NCBI RefSeq assembly: GCF_014206875.1
Contig: NZ_JACIJO010000001.1
Coordinates: forward strand, 1,140,588-1,204,587
Origin: Algoriphagus iocasae
GTDB lineage: Bacteria; Bacteroidota; Bacteroidia; Cytophagales; Cyclobacteriaceae
Direction of reading: 5' to 3'
DNA: 64,000 nucleotides
Shown piece by piece: positions 8,005 through 17,841 of this stretch (its first letter is position 1; each line of letters begins with the position of its first letter). The notes below the pieces were generated by a model. The model was given only the letters and a program-made list of their open reading frames with translations. It was not told where the DNA came from and searched no databases. The translations under genes and the position numbers were made by a program.

Positions 8005-9267
8005 ATGAAAAATAAAATAACTCAATCCATGCTTGTTGCCTTTCTAATATTGGCATCTGGCGTAGTTTATGCCCAGCAACCGACCTTGCAGTATTTCAGG
8101 CCAAATGACAGGGCCGGTGTCAATGTATTTGAGCCTTCAAAGGAAGATACCGTTGCTTTTGACGGAGTAAAAGTCCGGGTAGGGGGTGATTTCGCCTTGC
8201 AATTTCAAGCCTTGAACCAATCCAATGATCTGGATAGTTTGGTAGAACTCGGCTCCAACTTCAATCTGCCTACTGCCAATTTGAATTTAGACGTGCAGCT
8301 TTATGAGGGTGTACGGATGCATTTGAGGACTTACCTTTCTTCTAAAAACCATACTGAAGCCTGGGTAAAAGGTGGGTATGTGCAAATTGACAAACTGGAT
8401 TTTATCAAACCCGGGTTTCTGGAAGGCATCATGGACGTTACCCGCATCACCGTAGGGTTAGATGAGTTCAATTATGGAGATGCTCACTTCCGCAGAAGCG
8501 ACAATGCCCGTGCCATTTTCAATCCGTTTGTAGGCAACTACATCATGGATGCTTTTTCTACAGAAGCATTTGGTGAAGTTACTGTGATGAAAAACGGCTT
8601 TCTGGGTGTTTTAGGGCTAACCAACGGAAAGCTTAACCAAAGTGTGGTGGTAAACGACAATTCCGATAACAAAGCATCATTCTTTGGAAAACTGGGTTAT
8701 GATAACCAGATAAACAATGACCTGAGAGTGCGTCTTACAGGCTCATGGTACATCAACAAGGGCACTACCACGGGGAATTACCTTTACGGTGGAGATAGGG
8801 CCGGATCCCGTTATTATAATGTAATGCAAACACTCGATGGTGATGGGAATGCTTTTGAGGGAAGGTTTAACCCACGGTTCAGGCAACTAACAGCTTTTCA
8901 GGTTAACCCATTTATCAAATTTAAAGGCTTGGAGTTTTTTGGCATCTATGAAGTAGCTTCCAACAGCGATGAGGAAGGAGCTGGTTCTTTTACGCAGCTT
9001 GCAGCAGAAGTGCTTTACCGCTTTGGCAACACGGAACAATTTTACTTCGGGGGAAGGTACAACACCGTCAACGGGAAAATGTCTGACACAGCAGCAGATC
9101 AAAGCGTAAACCGATTGAATGTTGGTGCCGGTTGGTACCTCACCGGCAATGTGATGGCTAAATTGGAATATGTGACCCAAACTTATGAAGATGATGGCTG
9201 GGCAGGCACTAAATATGCCGGAGGAGAATTCAACGGTATTAACCTTGAAGCTGTAATTAGTTTTTAG
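8005..9267 (+). CDS. outer-membrane porin-like beta-barrel protein
   Basis: This protein of about 420 residues starts MKNKITQSMLVAFLILASGV with a cleavage-like VYAQQ. It is full of alternating, aromatic-rich strands (NLNLDVQLYEGVRMHLRTYL, RLTGSWYINKG, LEYVTQTYEDD) and ends in an outer-membrane signature with a terminal phenylalanine (NLEAVISF). I cannot place it in a specific transporter family; a general porin of Bacteroidota type is the best call. I chose the start at 8005 and not the in-frame one at 7960, which would overlap the preceding YceI gene and bury the signal peptide. A strong terminator follows immediately. Confidence 0.75.
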   Translation: MKNKITQSMLVAFLILASGVVYAQQPTLQYFRPNDRAGVNVFEPSKEDTVAFDGVKVRVGGDFALQFQALNQSNDLDSLVELGSNFNLPTANLNLDVQLYEGVRMHLRTYLSSKNHTEAWVKGGYVQIDKLDFIKPGFLEGIMDVTRITVGLDEFNYGDAHFRRSDNARAIFNPFVGNYIMDAFSTEAFGEVTVMKNGFLGVLGLTNGKLNQSVVVNDNSDNKASFFGKLGYDNQINNDLRVRLTGSWYINKGTTTGNYLYGGDRAGSRYYNVMQTLDGDGNAFEGRFNPRFRQLTAFQVNPFIKFKGLEFFGIYEVASNSDEEGAGSFTQLAAEVLYRFGNTEQFYFGGRYNTVNGKMSDTAADQSVNRLNVGAGWYLTGNVMAKLEYVTQTYEDDGWAGTKYAGGEFNGINLEAVISF

Positions 9268-9279
9268 GCTTGGGGTTTT

Positions 9280-9313
9280 CCGGGTGGAGAGATGCTCTCC
9301 ACCCGGATTTTTT
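9280..9313 (+). terminator. rho-independent terminator after the porin gene
   Basis: A perfect 11-base stem, ccgggtggaga at 9280-9290 and tctccacccgg at 9296-9306, with a five-base loop is followed by attttttt. It lies 13 bases after the porin stop codon. The next small gene starts right after it, so that gene needs read-through or its own promoter. Confidence 0.9.
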
Positions 9314-9320
9314 AAATACG

Positions 9321-9488
9321 ATGAACTGGTTTGAATACAGCAAGCTCATCCTGAAAAAGGTAAGCTTTGATAAAAGCCTTTTAAAGAAGGAGCTTAATAA
9401 ATCACTGACAATGCTCGGACAGGAGGAGCGCCAAAAATTACTTCGCTGGTACCGGGAAAAGTTCAAAAACAAACAGAACAAGAGCTAG
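9321..9488 (+). CDS. small charged protein of unknown function
   Basis: A 55-residue lysine-rich, helical protein (MNWFEYSKLILKKVSFDKSL and then KKELNKSLTMLGQEERQKLL). I chose the ATG at 9321 because a longer frame from 9270 would run through the terminator hairpin. It ends four bases before the next YceI gene, so the two are probably co-expressed. I know of no function. The EYSKxILxKVSFDxxLFxKE pattern recurs in short Bacteroidota proteins of unknown role. Confidence 0.65.
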   Translation: MNWFEYSKLILKKVSFDKSLLKKELNKSLTMLGQEERQKLLRWYREKFKNKQNKS

Positions 9489-9492
9489 CCAA

Positions 9493-10098
9493 ATGAATAC
9501 CCTTTTTAGAACCAAAGGAATTTACCCAACACTTGTGCTGTTGATTTTACTGATGTTTGGAAGTTTCACGATAAACAGTCAGGGCAGTAAAGTTTGGCTC
9601 ATAACAGGAGATAGCCGACTTGAATTGACCGTAGGCAGCAATGTCAAAGACTTTCACTGCCAGTCAATGGATTACCACGGTACGGACACGCTTGTGCAGG
9701 TTTGGGAAATTAGTTCAGGGCGCACCATTTTCAATGGCAAAGTTACCCTGAAGGCATCCTCTTTTGATTGTCATAACCGATTTATGACCAGGGATTTTCA
9801 CAATACAATAAAGGCTGGTGAGTTCCCAACGGTTATAATCCAGTTTGAGCAGTTGGTGAAGCAACCTGATTTCGACTTGATAAATGGAGAAGTTATAGTT
9901 TCCCTGGCGGGAAAGTCTGAAAAATACAATGTTCGATGCAAAATTACAGACTATACCAATGATGGCATGCACATTGAAGGGAGCCGGTCATTTTCACTTT
10001 CAGATTTTGATCTGGAGCCGCCTCAAAAATTATTTGGTGCTATCAAAATAAACGATTTAGTTCTGGTTGACTTTCACCTGGTAATGAGGTATTTATGA
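9493..10098 (+). CDS. YceI-like periplasmic protein (second copy)
   Basis: The 201-residue protein has an N-terminal hydrophobic segment (YPTLVLLILLMFGSFTIN) and a YceI-type ending, SFSLSDFDLEPPQKLFGAIK, which aligns with the FSQFNMEPPTAVFG region of the gene at 7413. The central part, with SSFDCHNRFMTRDFHNTIKA and EFPTVIIQFEQL, corresponds to the usual MxxxMxxAlxAxxxPxIxF region of the family. It is divergent and has three cysteines. It probably binds a hydrophobic ligand, or has been adapted to metal stress, in the periplasm. Confidence in the family is moderate. Confidence 0.7.
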   Translation: MNTLFRTKGIYPTLVLLILLMFGSFTINSQGSKVWLITGDSRLELTVGSNVKDFHCQSMDYHGTDTLVQVWEISSGRTIFNGKVTLKASSFDCHNRFMTRDFHNTIKAGEFPTVIIQFEQLVKQPDFDLINGEVIVSLAGKSEKYNVRCKITDYTNDGMHIEGSRSFSLSDFDLEPPQKLFGAIKINDLVLVDFHLVMRYL

Positions 10099-10218
10099 AA
10101 TAATGGGTTTAAAACCATAAGTTACCAAGCAATATAATGCTAATTGCTTCGTTTTACCCCATTATAATTTGAACATTCTAAACTAAATTTCGTAAATTCG
10201 AATAAGACTTTCTACAAA
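10099..10218 (+). other. intergenic region before the efflux operon
   Basis: This is a 120-base AT-rich gap between the second YceI gene and the HYC_CC_PP gene that starts the efflux cluster. It is the likely place for the promoter of the cusA-tolC-cusB genes, although I could not pick out a clear TTG/TAnnTTTG pair. Confidence 0.35.
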
Positions 10219-10653
10219 GTGCAACGTTTTAGAAAAATATCGGCCATCCTGCTTTCCATCCTGGTGCTGCTCAGTTCCACGAGCTACACCTTTGGTATGC
10301 ATTTTTGCATGGGACAGTTGGAGAGCATTGCACTTTTTTCCGGGGCTGAGCCCTGCGAAATGGCCACACAGAAATCACCTTGTGCCACGAATAAGCATGA
10401 TCCAGATTGCGAACATCAGCAGGTCACTAAAAAGGGTTGTTGCGAAGACCAGACTGTAGTAATGGAAGGACATGAAGACCTTACCCAAGTGTCCAAAGTT
10501 GCGGTTCCTGATTTTCAAATGATCGCAGTTTTCTACGCTGTGGTATCCTTTCTTTTCAGCGCTCCTGCAGTTGATTATTATTCGTATAACGATTATTCCC
10601 CCCCTCTGATTGAGCGTGACATACCTGTGCTCGTTCAATCCTTCCTTATTTGA
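10219..10653 (+). CDS. HYC_CC_PP-family secreted protein before cusA
   Basis: This 144-residue protein starts at a GTG and has a signal peptide (ISAILLSILVLLSSTSYTFG) followed by MHFCMGQLESIALF, then cysteine- and histidine-rich segments (EPCEMATQKSPCATNKHDPD, CEHQQVTKKGCCEDQ). The C-terminal part has NDYSPPLIERDIPVLVQSFL. This is the complete HYC_CC_PP pattern. Family members lie directly upstream of CusA/CzcA pumps in Bacteroidota, as here, and probably bind or pass on copper in the periplasm. The spacing to cusA is 119 bases. Confidence 0.8.
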   Translation: MQRFRKISAILLSILVLLSSTSYTFGMHFCMGQLESIALFSGAEPCEMATQKSPCATNKHDPDCEHQQVTKKGCCEDQTVVMEGHEDLTQVSKVAVPDFQMIAVFYAVVSFLFSAPAVDYYSYNDYSPPLIERDIPVLVQSFLI

Positions 10654-10772
10654 TTTTTGATGATCTGAACCTCCGATAATTTGATTACCGGCCGGGTTCA
10701 ACTATGCTACGTGGTATGTTGGATTTATTCCATCAGACCATCAAACCATTGTATTCATCAAATAATCAAAAT

Positions 10773-13700
10773 ATGCTCAATTCCATAATCAAATTCTTTC
10801 TCGAGAATAAGCTCGTTACCGTTCTCGTATTGCTACTCATTGTAGCCTGGGGCATTGTTACAGCCCCGTTCAACTGGGAGGTGGGCTTCCTTCCCCGTGA
10901 TCCCGTACCCGTAGATGCCATCCCGGATATTGGAGAAAACCAGCAAATCGTTTTCACCGAGTGGATGGGTCGTTCCCCGCAAGATGTGGAGGATCAAATC
11001 ACCTATCCGCTCACCACGGCATTGCTGGGTCTTCCAGGTGTAAAAAGTGTGCGGAGTAGTTCAGCTTTTGGCTTTTCCAGCATCTACATCATTTTTAATG
11101 AAGACATTGAGTTCTACTGGAGCCGGTCACGGGTGCTGGAAAAACTCAACTCTTTACCGGCAGGTTTGCTTCCACCGGATGTGCAGCCAAAACTTGGCCC
11201 TGATGCTACCGCCCTGGGGCAGGTGTATTGGTACACGCTGGAAGGCCGGGACAAAGACGGAAACCCTACAGGAGGTTGGGATCTCCACGAACTGCGCACC
11301 ATCCAGGACTATTACATACGCTACGCCCTCACGGCAGTGGAAGGTGTGGCCGAGGTGGCTTCTGTGGGTGGATATGTCAAAGAATATCAGGTGGATGTTG
11401 ACCCTGCTGCACTGAAAGCACACGGTGTTTCTCTGATGGATGTGATGCAGGCAGTAAGGAACAGCAACATCGATGTAGGGGCCAACACCATTGAAGTAAA
11501 CCTTGTCGATTATTTCGTCAGAGGCCTGGGCTATGTGGAGGAACTGGCCGACCTGGACAAGGCTGTAGTGAAAGTAACGGACAATGTCCCCATCCGGGTA
11601 AAAGATGTTGCTAAGGTCAACATTGGTCCCCAACCAAGAAACATGAGCGGCATCCTGGACAAATCAGGTGCCGAAGCGGTGGGCGGTGTGGTAATTGCCC
11701 GCTACGGTGACAACCCCTTGAAAATCATCAATGCGACAAAAGCGGAAATTGAAAAAATAGCCGATGGACTTCCGTCCAAAACACTGGCAGACGGCACGGT
11801 TTCTAAAGTAACGATAGTACCCTTCTATGATCGCACCGGCTTGATTTACGAAACCCTTGGTACCTTGTATGAAGCCATCAGCCTGCAAATATTGATTACC
11901 ATCATTGTGATCATTGTGATGGTGTACAACCTGCGGGCATCTATCCTCATTTCAGCGCTTTTGCCACTGGCGGTACTCATGTGCTTCATATTCATGAAAT
12001 ACTTCGGAGTAGATGCCAACATTGTAGCCCTGTCCGGTATTGCCATTGCCATCGGCACCATGGTCGATCTTGGTATTATCCTCAATGAAAACATTTTGCG
12101 GCACCTGGAAATTGCCCCGGAAGGCCAGTCAAAATTAAAAACCGTGTATGATGCCACCACTGAGGTGGCCACTGCGATTCTAACAGCCGTCAGCACGACC
12201 ATAGTCAGCTTTTTGCCGGTATTTACGCTACAAGCTGCTGAAGGAAAGCTATTTGGCCCGTTAGCTTATACAAAAACCTTTGCGTTGGTATCAGCGGTGA
12301 TCTTTACGCTGGTCATCATGCCTGCCTTTTCGCACTGGATATTTTCCATGAAAAAAGCAAAGGGAAAAACGGGACTCTATCTAAACTATCTGCTAATGGT
12401 AGCAGGCCCTGTTGTCGCATTCACCGTTTGGTCATGGGCAGGCTGGGTATTATTTGGTTTTGGTCTGGTGAATGTACTGCTGCAGCACTATCCTGACAGA
12501 CTGGGTAAATACCGGAACCTGATGATGGTAGGCGTTACCGTGGTGGCTGTAGCCTGGCTGCTGACTACAGAGTGGGTGCCCTTGGGGGTATCCAATAGCC
12601 TGCTTGTCAATTTTCTGTTTATTGCTGTAATCCTCGGCCTGGTGCTTGGCACCTTCGCTCTATTCCTCAGGGTTTATCCGAAAATACTCATGTGGTGCCT
12701 GGACAATAAAGGCTTGTTCTTGGTTACACCTGTTGTCATTATTTTATTGGGGGCCAATATCTGGCTGGGTTTTGACAAGGTATTCGGCTTTTTGCCAAAA
12801 GCAACAGAAAAATTAGGCTGGAACTTAAGGGAAACCTCAGGATGGACGGCTGTATCTGAAGTGTTTCCGGGCTTAGGCGAAGAGTTCATGCCGTCTCTCA
12901 ATGAGGGTTCATTTCTCCTGATGCCCACATCCATGCCGCACTCCGGCATAGAAGTAAACCGTGAGGTACTGCAAAAACTGGATATGATGGTAACGGCCAT
13001 CCCCGAAGTGGAAATGGTGGTCGGTAAAGCCGGCCGGGCAGAAACAGCCATTGATCCGGCTCCCATCTCGATGTTCGAAAACACCATTAACTACAAAAGC
13101 GAATACGTATCCGATATCAATGGAAACAAGCTGCGGTTCAAAGTAAATGATGATGGTCACTTTGAACTGAAAAATGGAACCACCTATAACCCGGAGACCA
13201 TGTCCCCGGAACAAATTGATGTCAATCAACTCATTGAAGACCGCAGTGGCGAGTATTTCCGCCAATGGCGGGCTCATATTAAAACGCCTGATGATATCTG
13301 GGATGAAATTGTTTCTGTGGTCAATATTCCGGGTGTTACATCCTCTCCCAAACTTCAACCGATCGAAACCCGGCTGGTCATGCTCCAAACGGGTATGCGG
13401 GCGCCTATGGGGATTAAAGTTTATGGGCCGGACCTGAAAACCATTGAAGAATTTGGGCTGCAATTGGAAAAATACCTCAAGGAGGTTCCTTCTGTGAAGA
13501 AAGAGGCCGTTTTTGCCGACCGTATTGTAGGCAAGCCCTATCTCGAAATTGACATTGACCGAGATCAGATTACCCGCTACGGGCTCAACATCCGGGATGT
13601 ACAAGACTATATAGAAACGGCTATTGGCGGAATGCAAATCAGTACCACGGTGGAAGGCCGGGAACGCTTTCCAATCAGGGTGCGGTATGCTCGTGAGTAC

Positions 13701-14597
13701 CGAGATGATCCTTCATCCATTGAAAACATGCAGGTGCCCACGCCCTTGGGCAATTACATTCCACTTGGCCAGCTCGCAGACATCACCTACCGCCCCGGAC
13801 CTGAGATGATCAGGGGAGAAAACAGCTTTTTGGTGGGTTACGTGCTCTTGGACCGGCTGCCGGAATTTGCCGAGGTGACTGTAGTGGAAGATGCGCAACG
13901 CCATCTTCGGGAGAAAATTGATTCGGGTGAACTCATCGTACCATCAGGTGTTCGCTATGAGTTTTCAGGAAGCTATGAAAACCAGGTAAGGGCTGAAAAG
14001 CGATTGGCCATTGTAGTTCCTCTGTGCCTCATGGCCATCTTCCTGATCCTGTATTTTCAGTTCAGGGCAATTTCCACCACATTGTTCGTATTCACCGGGA
14101 TTGCAATGGCTTTTTCGGGTGGGTTTATGATGCTATGGCTGTATGGTCAGGACTGGTTCATGGATTTTACTGTCTTCGACACCAACATGCGGGAGCTTTT
14201 CCAAATGAAGGTGTATAACCTGAGTGTGGCCGTTTGGGTCGGGTTTATTGCCTTGTTCGGGATTGCCACAGATGATGGCGTTGTAGTGGCCACCTATTTG
14301 AAGCAAAGCTTCGAAAAACGGGAACCGGAAAGCGTGAAAGAGGTGCGTAACGCAGTTTTGGAGGCCGGACAAAAGCGGGTATTGCCAGCCATGATGACCA
14401 CAGCCACCACCTTGTTAGCACTTTTGCCGGTGCTTACTTCATCAGGCCGGGGTTCGGATATCATGATCCCAATGGCCATTCCCTCATTCGGGGGTATGAT
14501 CATCGAGATCATTACAGTACTGCTGGTGCCAGTCCTATACTGCTGGTGGGCAGAGCGCAAGTTAAGACGCAATCCCGAAGTATTTACTGAATCATAA
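10773..14597 (+). CDS. cusA: CusA/CzcA-family heavy-metal RND efflux pump
   Basis: This is an inner-membrane proton-driven exporter of 1274 residues. It begins with the typical amphipathic helix and first membrane segment (IIKFFLENKLVTVLVLLLIV) and contains the RND hallmarks AVPDIGENQQIVFTEWMGRS-like text (here VDAIPDIGENQQIVFTEW), SPQDVEDQITYPLTTALLG, GIAIAIGTMVDLGIILNENI and GEEFMPSLNEGSFLLMPTSM. It is about 200 residues longer than E. coli CusA because of an extra membrane and periplasmic stretch in the middle, as is usual for Bacteroidota CusA. I chose the ATG at 10773 because the 23 codons before it do not fit the family. It works with the TolC and CusB genes just downstream; Cu(I)/Ag(I) are likely substrates. 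Confidence 0.93.
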   Translation: MLNSIIKFFLENKLVTVLVLLLIVAWGIVTAPFNWEVGFLPRDPVPVDAIPDIGENQQIVFTEWMGRSPQDVEDQITYPLTTALLGLPGVKSVRSSSAFGFSSIYIIFNEDIEFYWSRSRVLEKLNSLPAGLLPPDVQPKLGPDATALGQVYWYTLEGRDKDGNPTGGWDLHELRTIQDYYIRYALTAVEGVAEVASVGGYVKEYQVDVDPAALKAHGVSLMDVMQAVRNSNIDVGANTIEVNLVDYFVRGLGYVEELADLDKAVVKVTDNVPIRVKDVAKVNIGPQPRNMSGILDKSGAEAVGGVVIARYGDNPLKIINATKAEIEKIADGLPSKTLADGTVSKVTIVPFYDRTGLIYETLGTLYEAISLQILITIIVIIVMVYNLRASILISALLPLAVLMCFIFMKYFGVDANIVALSGIAIAIGTMVDLGIILNENILRHLEIAPEGQSKLKTVYDATTEVATAILTAVSTTIVSFLPVFTLQAAEGKLFGPLAYTKTFALVSAVIFTLVIMPAFSHWIFSMKKAKGKTGLYLNYLLMVAGPVVAFTVWSWAGWVLFGFGLVNVLLQHYPDRLGKYRNLMMVGVTVVAVAWLLTTEWVPLGVSNSLLVNFLFIAVILGLVLGTFALFLRVYPKILMWCLDNKGLFLVTPVVIILLGANIWLGFDKVFGFLPKATEKLGWNLRETSGWTAVSEVFPGLGEEFMPSLNEGSFLLMPTSMPHSGIEVNREVLQKLDMMVTAIPEVEMVVGKAGRAETAIDPAPISMFENTINYKSEYVSDINGNKLRFKVNDDGHFELKNGTTYNPETMSPEQIDVNQLIEDRSGEYFRQWRAHIKTPDDIWDEIVSVVNIPGVTSSPKLQPIETRLVMLQTGMRAPMGIKVYGPDLKTIEEFGLQLEKYLKEVPSVKKEAVFADRIVGKPYLEIDIDRDQITRYGLNIRDVQDYIETAIGGMQISTTVEGRERFPIRVRYAREYRDDPSSIENMQVPTPLGNYIPLGQLADITYRPGPEMIRGENSFLVGYVLLDRLPEFAEVTVVEDAQRHLREKIDSGELIVPSGVRYEFSGSYENQVRAEKRLAIVVPLCLMAIFLILYFQFRAISTTLFVFTGIAMAFSGGFMMLWLYGQDWFMDFTVFDTNMRELFQMKVYNLSVAVWVGFIALFGIATDDGVVVATYLKQSFEKREPESVKEVRNAVLEAGQKRVLPAMMTTATTLLALLPVLTSSGRGSDIMIPMAIPSFGGMIIEIITVLLVPVLYCWWAERKLRRNPEVFTES

Positions 14598-14607
14598 ATA
14601 GAGGAAG

Positions 14608-16032
14608 ATGAAAAAAATAGCAATCATATTCCTGTTGTTTTTAGGAGTTCAGTCCACAAGCTTTTCACAAAGCCTGGATGAATACCTGAAAGTAGCAGCA
14701 GAAAACAACCCGGAGTTAAAAGCCTACTTCAATGAATATCTGGCCTCTTTGGAAAAAGTACATCAGGTGGGAGCACTTCCTGATCCTGAACTGACCATGG
14801 GTTTCTTCTTTCAACCAATGGAGCGGTTCATGGGCAACCAGCAAGCCGACATCCAGTTGATGCAGATGTTTCCCTGGTTCGGCATGCTGAAAACCCAAAA
14901 GGATGAAGCAAGCAAAATGGCACTGGCGCAGTACGAAGTGTTTCAGGATGCCAAATACCGCTTGTTTTATCAGGTAAAAAACACCTGGTATAAACTGTAT
15001 CGGCTAGAAGAGGAAATCCGCATTACGGAGGAAAACCTTGAGATTCTTAAACAGTATGAGCGGCTGGCGCTCATTCGTTTTCAGAGTGCAGATATAGGAA
15101 CCGGTTCCGGCCCTAGCAATATGCAGCAAGCTACAAGCATGAACAGCGGTTCCTCCACCTCATCAGCATCGTCAATGGGTGGAATGAGCGGTGGAATGAC
15201 CAGTGGCACTTCCGGTAAAAGCAGTTCAAAAGGTGGTTCTTCAATGGGTACTTCCTCATCAATGAACGGGGGCGGGTCAGGCATGAGTGATGTGCTCAGG
15301 GTAAGGATTCAGATCAAGGAACTGGAAAACACACTTGCCTTGCTTGAAGACTCCCGACTGCCCATTAAAGCCGAATTCAATCAGTTGCTTAACCGGGATA
15401 TCAATGAAGTGGTAAGCATAGCCGATTCATTGAGCGGATCAGTAGTCTCTTGGGAGCGCCAGGCTTTGCTGGACAGCATTACGCAGAACAATCCCATGTT
15501 GAAAATGCTGGATGCCGAGGAAGAAGCCTATGAGGCACAGAAAAAGATGGCTCGGCTGGAAGGCAGGCCTATGTTGGGGGCAGGCGTCAACTATATGCCC
15601 TTTAGTCCAAGGACAGAAAATGGAATGCCGATGGGCGGCAATGACATGGTGATGCCCATGTTGAGGCTGACTATACCCATCTATCGGAAAAAGTACAATG
15701 CTTTACAGAAAGAGGCGGAATTGAAACAATTGGCCGTTCAGCAGCGCAGGGAAAACACCGTCAATCAGTTGACCACCCGATGGTCAACCGCCTTGCGGGA
15801 TTTGGACGATGCAACCAGAAGGACAAAGCTGTACCGGGAGCAAACCGACCTGGCCGGGCAAACCCTGAACCTGCTGATGACCAGCTACGCTACTGACGGA
15901 CGGGATTTCGAGGAAGTGCTGCGGGTACAACAGCAATTGCTCGATTATCAACTCAAGCTGATCACTTCAATAGTAGATCAGCACGTCACCATTGCCATGC
16001 TGGAAAACCTGGCAGCAACAGAACTGAATTAA
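14608..16032 (+). CDS. TolC-family outer membrane factor with a Met/Ser/Gly-rich insert
   Basis: The 474-residue outer membrane channel of the Cus-type pump has a signal peptide (IAIIFLLFLGVQSTSFSQS). Two helical repeats follow, around ENNPELKAYFNEYLASLEKV and QNNPMLKMLDAEEEAYEAQK. Between residues about 162 and 226 it carries an unusual low-complexity insert of Met, Ser and Gly (for example SSMGGMSGGMTSGTSGKSSS). Methionine clusters bind Cu(I), so the insert may act as a periplasmic copper scoop. That is inference. The gene starts 10 bases after cusA and is followed by cusB. Confidence 0.9.
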   Translation: MKKIAIIFLLFLGVQSTSFSQSLDEYLKVAAENNPELKAYFNEYLASLEKVHQVGALPDPELTMGFFFQPMERFMGNQQADIQLMQMFPWFGMLKTQKDEASKMALAQYEVFQDAKYRLFYQVKNTWYKLYRLEEEIRITEENLEILKQYERLALIRFQSADIGTGSGPSNMQQATSMNSGSSTSSASSMGGMSGGMTSGTSGKSSSKGGSSMGTSSSMNGGGSGMSDVLRVRIQIKELENTLALLEDSRLPIKAEFNQLLNRDINEVVSIADSLSGSVVSWERQALLDSITQNNPMLKMLDAEEEAYEAQKKMARLEGRPMLGAGVNYMPFSPRTENGMPMGGNDMVMPMLRLTIPIYRKKYNALQKEAELKQLAVQQRRENTVNQLTTRWSTALRDLDDATRRTKLYREQTDLAGQTLNLLMTSYATDGRDFEEVLRVQQQLLDYQLKLITSIVDQHVTIAMLENLAATELN

Positions 16033-16050
16033 TTGATCTAAAAAGTTAAA

Positions 16051-17838
16051 ATGATGAAAGAAATATTTAAAAATAAAAAACTCCTACTGATCGTGCTCGT
16101 AGCGCTGACATTGGGAGGCGTACTCGGCTGGATGGTAAAACCATCTTCAGGTCATCAGGAGACGGAAGAAGCTGTTCACGTACATGATGAAGATTCTGAT
16201 CAAATATGGACTTGCTCCATGCACCCACAGATACGGCTTTCAGAACCGGGCAGTTGTCCAATCTGCGGGATGGACCTGATCCCAGCTTCAAGTAAACGGT
16301 CTGCTGCCTCGGCCAGTCCACTTATGCATGAGATGACACCCGAAGCAGTGGCCATGGCCAATGTCCATACTTCCCTGGTTACAGGAGTATCTCCTGAAGG
16401 GGAGCTTTTTCTAACCGGAAAAGTGAAAGCCGATGAACGCCAACTGGCTTCTGTCACGGCCAAATTTCCGGGACGTATCGATCAGCTTTTTGTCAATTTC
16501 ACCGGCCAGGTTGTCCGGCAGGGCGAAAGGTTGGCCACCATTTATTCACCCGAGCTGGTTACAGCACAAAAGGAACTTTTGGAGGCTGCTTCTACCAAAT
16601 CCACCTATCCCGAACTTTATCAGGCAGCCAGGGAAAAACTGCGCTTATGGAAACTTAATGAGAAGCAAATTGACGATCTTGAAGGTTCTGGAAAAGTGCA
16701 GGATCAATTTGATGTGCTGGCCGACAAAAGTGGTATTGTAACCCAGCGGAATATTTCAGTTGGTGATTATGTGAACACTGGATCAGTTTTATTTGATATA
16801 GTTGACCTGAACCGGGTATGGATAATGATTGATGCGTATGAATCCGATCTCCCATTTGTAAAAATCGGTGATGAGGTCAACTTTACCGCAGCAGGCATTC
16901 CCGGAGAGACCTTTAAAGCTAAGATTACCTACATAGATCCGGTCATAAATTCTTCAACCCGTGCAGCCTCTGTGAGGGCTGAGGCCTCCAACAGCAACGG
17001 AGAGCTGCGACCTGAAATGTTCATCAACGCCAGGGTGCGGACCACTTTACGCAAAGGGCAATCCTCTTTGGCCATAACTCGCACCGCTCTGCTTTGGTCG
17101 GGCAAGCGTTCAATCGTGTATGTAAAAGTACCTGATACTGAATTTCCAACTTACGAAATGCGTGAAATCACCATAGGCCCACGTATGGGCGAAATGTGGC
17201 TGGTGGAAGCCGGACTGGAAGCGGGTGAAGAGATAGTGACCAATGGAGTATTTGCCATCGATGCGGCTGCACAACTTTCCGGAAACTACAGTATGCTCAT
17301 GCGTCCGGATGTGAAAACCATGGACGTACCACAGGCTTTCAGGGAACAAATCACAGCGCTGGCCGATGCTTATTTCAAAGTAAAGAATGGTTTGGTCGCT
17401 GATGATCCAAAGGCTACACAATCCGCATTGGAACAGTTGGAGGCAGCTTTGGACCAGATTGACATGGCCGGGCTGAAAGGCCAGGCACACGATCACTGGA
17501 TGGCTTTGAAACAGAAGTTTTCAGAAGCAACTAAAATGATGCAGGCTGAAGAAAGCCTGGATGGCCTGCGGCAACACTTCTCAATGCTTTCTGAAAATAT
17601 GCTGGAGATGACCGAATCTTTCGGACTGGAAAAGGACAAAGTGTACAAAGATTTCTGCCCGATGGCATTTGACAATAAGGGCGCATTTTGGCTCAGTGAA
17701 ACGGAAGAGATTCTCAACCCCTACTTCGGTGAGGCCATGCTTTCCTGTGGGGAGGTGAAAGAGACGTATCTCAAAGGTCAAAAAGTCTTTGAGGATGGAG
17801 GGCCTGCCAAGCAAGCAGCCAGTGGACATAACCATTAA
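16051..17838 (+). CDS. cusB: CusB-type periplasmic adaptor with HMBD and DUF3347 domains
   Basis: This 595-residue membrane fusion protein starts with an anchor helix (LLLIVLVALTLGGVLGWMVK). It then has a heavy-metal-binding domain at about residues 52-76 (WTCSMHPQIRLSEPGSCPIC, GMDLIP), the RND adaptor core (VTAKFPGRIDQLFVNFTGQV, SGIVTQRNISVGDYVNTGSV), and a C-terminal DUF3347 module ending in CPMAFDNKGAFWLSETEEIL and NPYFGEAMLSCGEV. The HMBD and DUF3347 parts are absent from the enterobacterial protein but common in Bacteroidota. It links CusA to the TolC channel and may take copper from periplasmic carriers. Confidence 0.92.
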   Translation: MMKEIFKNKKLLLIVLVALTLGGVLGWMVKPSSGHQETEEAVHVHDEDSDQIWTCSMHPQIRLSEPGSCPICGMDLIPASSKRSAASASPLMHEMTPEAVAMANVHTSLVTGVSPEGELFLTGKVKADERQLASVTAKFPGRIDQLFVNFTGQVVRQGERLATIYSPELVTAQKELLEAASTKSTYPELYQAAREKLRLWKLNEKQIDDLEGSGKVQDQFDVLADKSGIVTQRNISVGDYVNTGSVLFDIVDLNRVWIMIDAYESDLPFVKIGDEVNFTAAGIPGETFKAKITYIDPVINSSTRAASVRAEASNSNGELRPEMFINARVRTTLRKGQSSLAITRTALLWSGKRSIVYVKVPDTEFPTYEMREITIGPRMGEMWLVEAGLEAGEEIVTNGVFAIDAAAQLSGNYSMLMRPDVKTMDVPQAFREQITALADAYFKVKNGLVADDPKATQSALEQLEAALDQIDMAGLKGQAHDHWMALKQKFSEATKMMQAEESLDGLRQHFSMLSENMLEMTESFGLEKDKVYKDFCPMAFDNKGAFWLSETEEILNPYFGEAMLSCGEVKETYLKGQKVFEDGGPAKQAASGHNH

Positions 17839-17841
17839 GAG

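Noticed and set aside
12909..13637. 242-codon minus-strand frame inside cusA
   Set aside because: It is a shadow of the RND pump gene; the translated text is His/Phe-rich without any motif.
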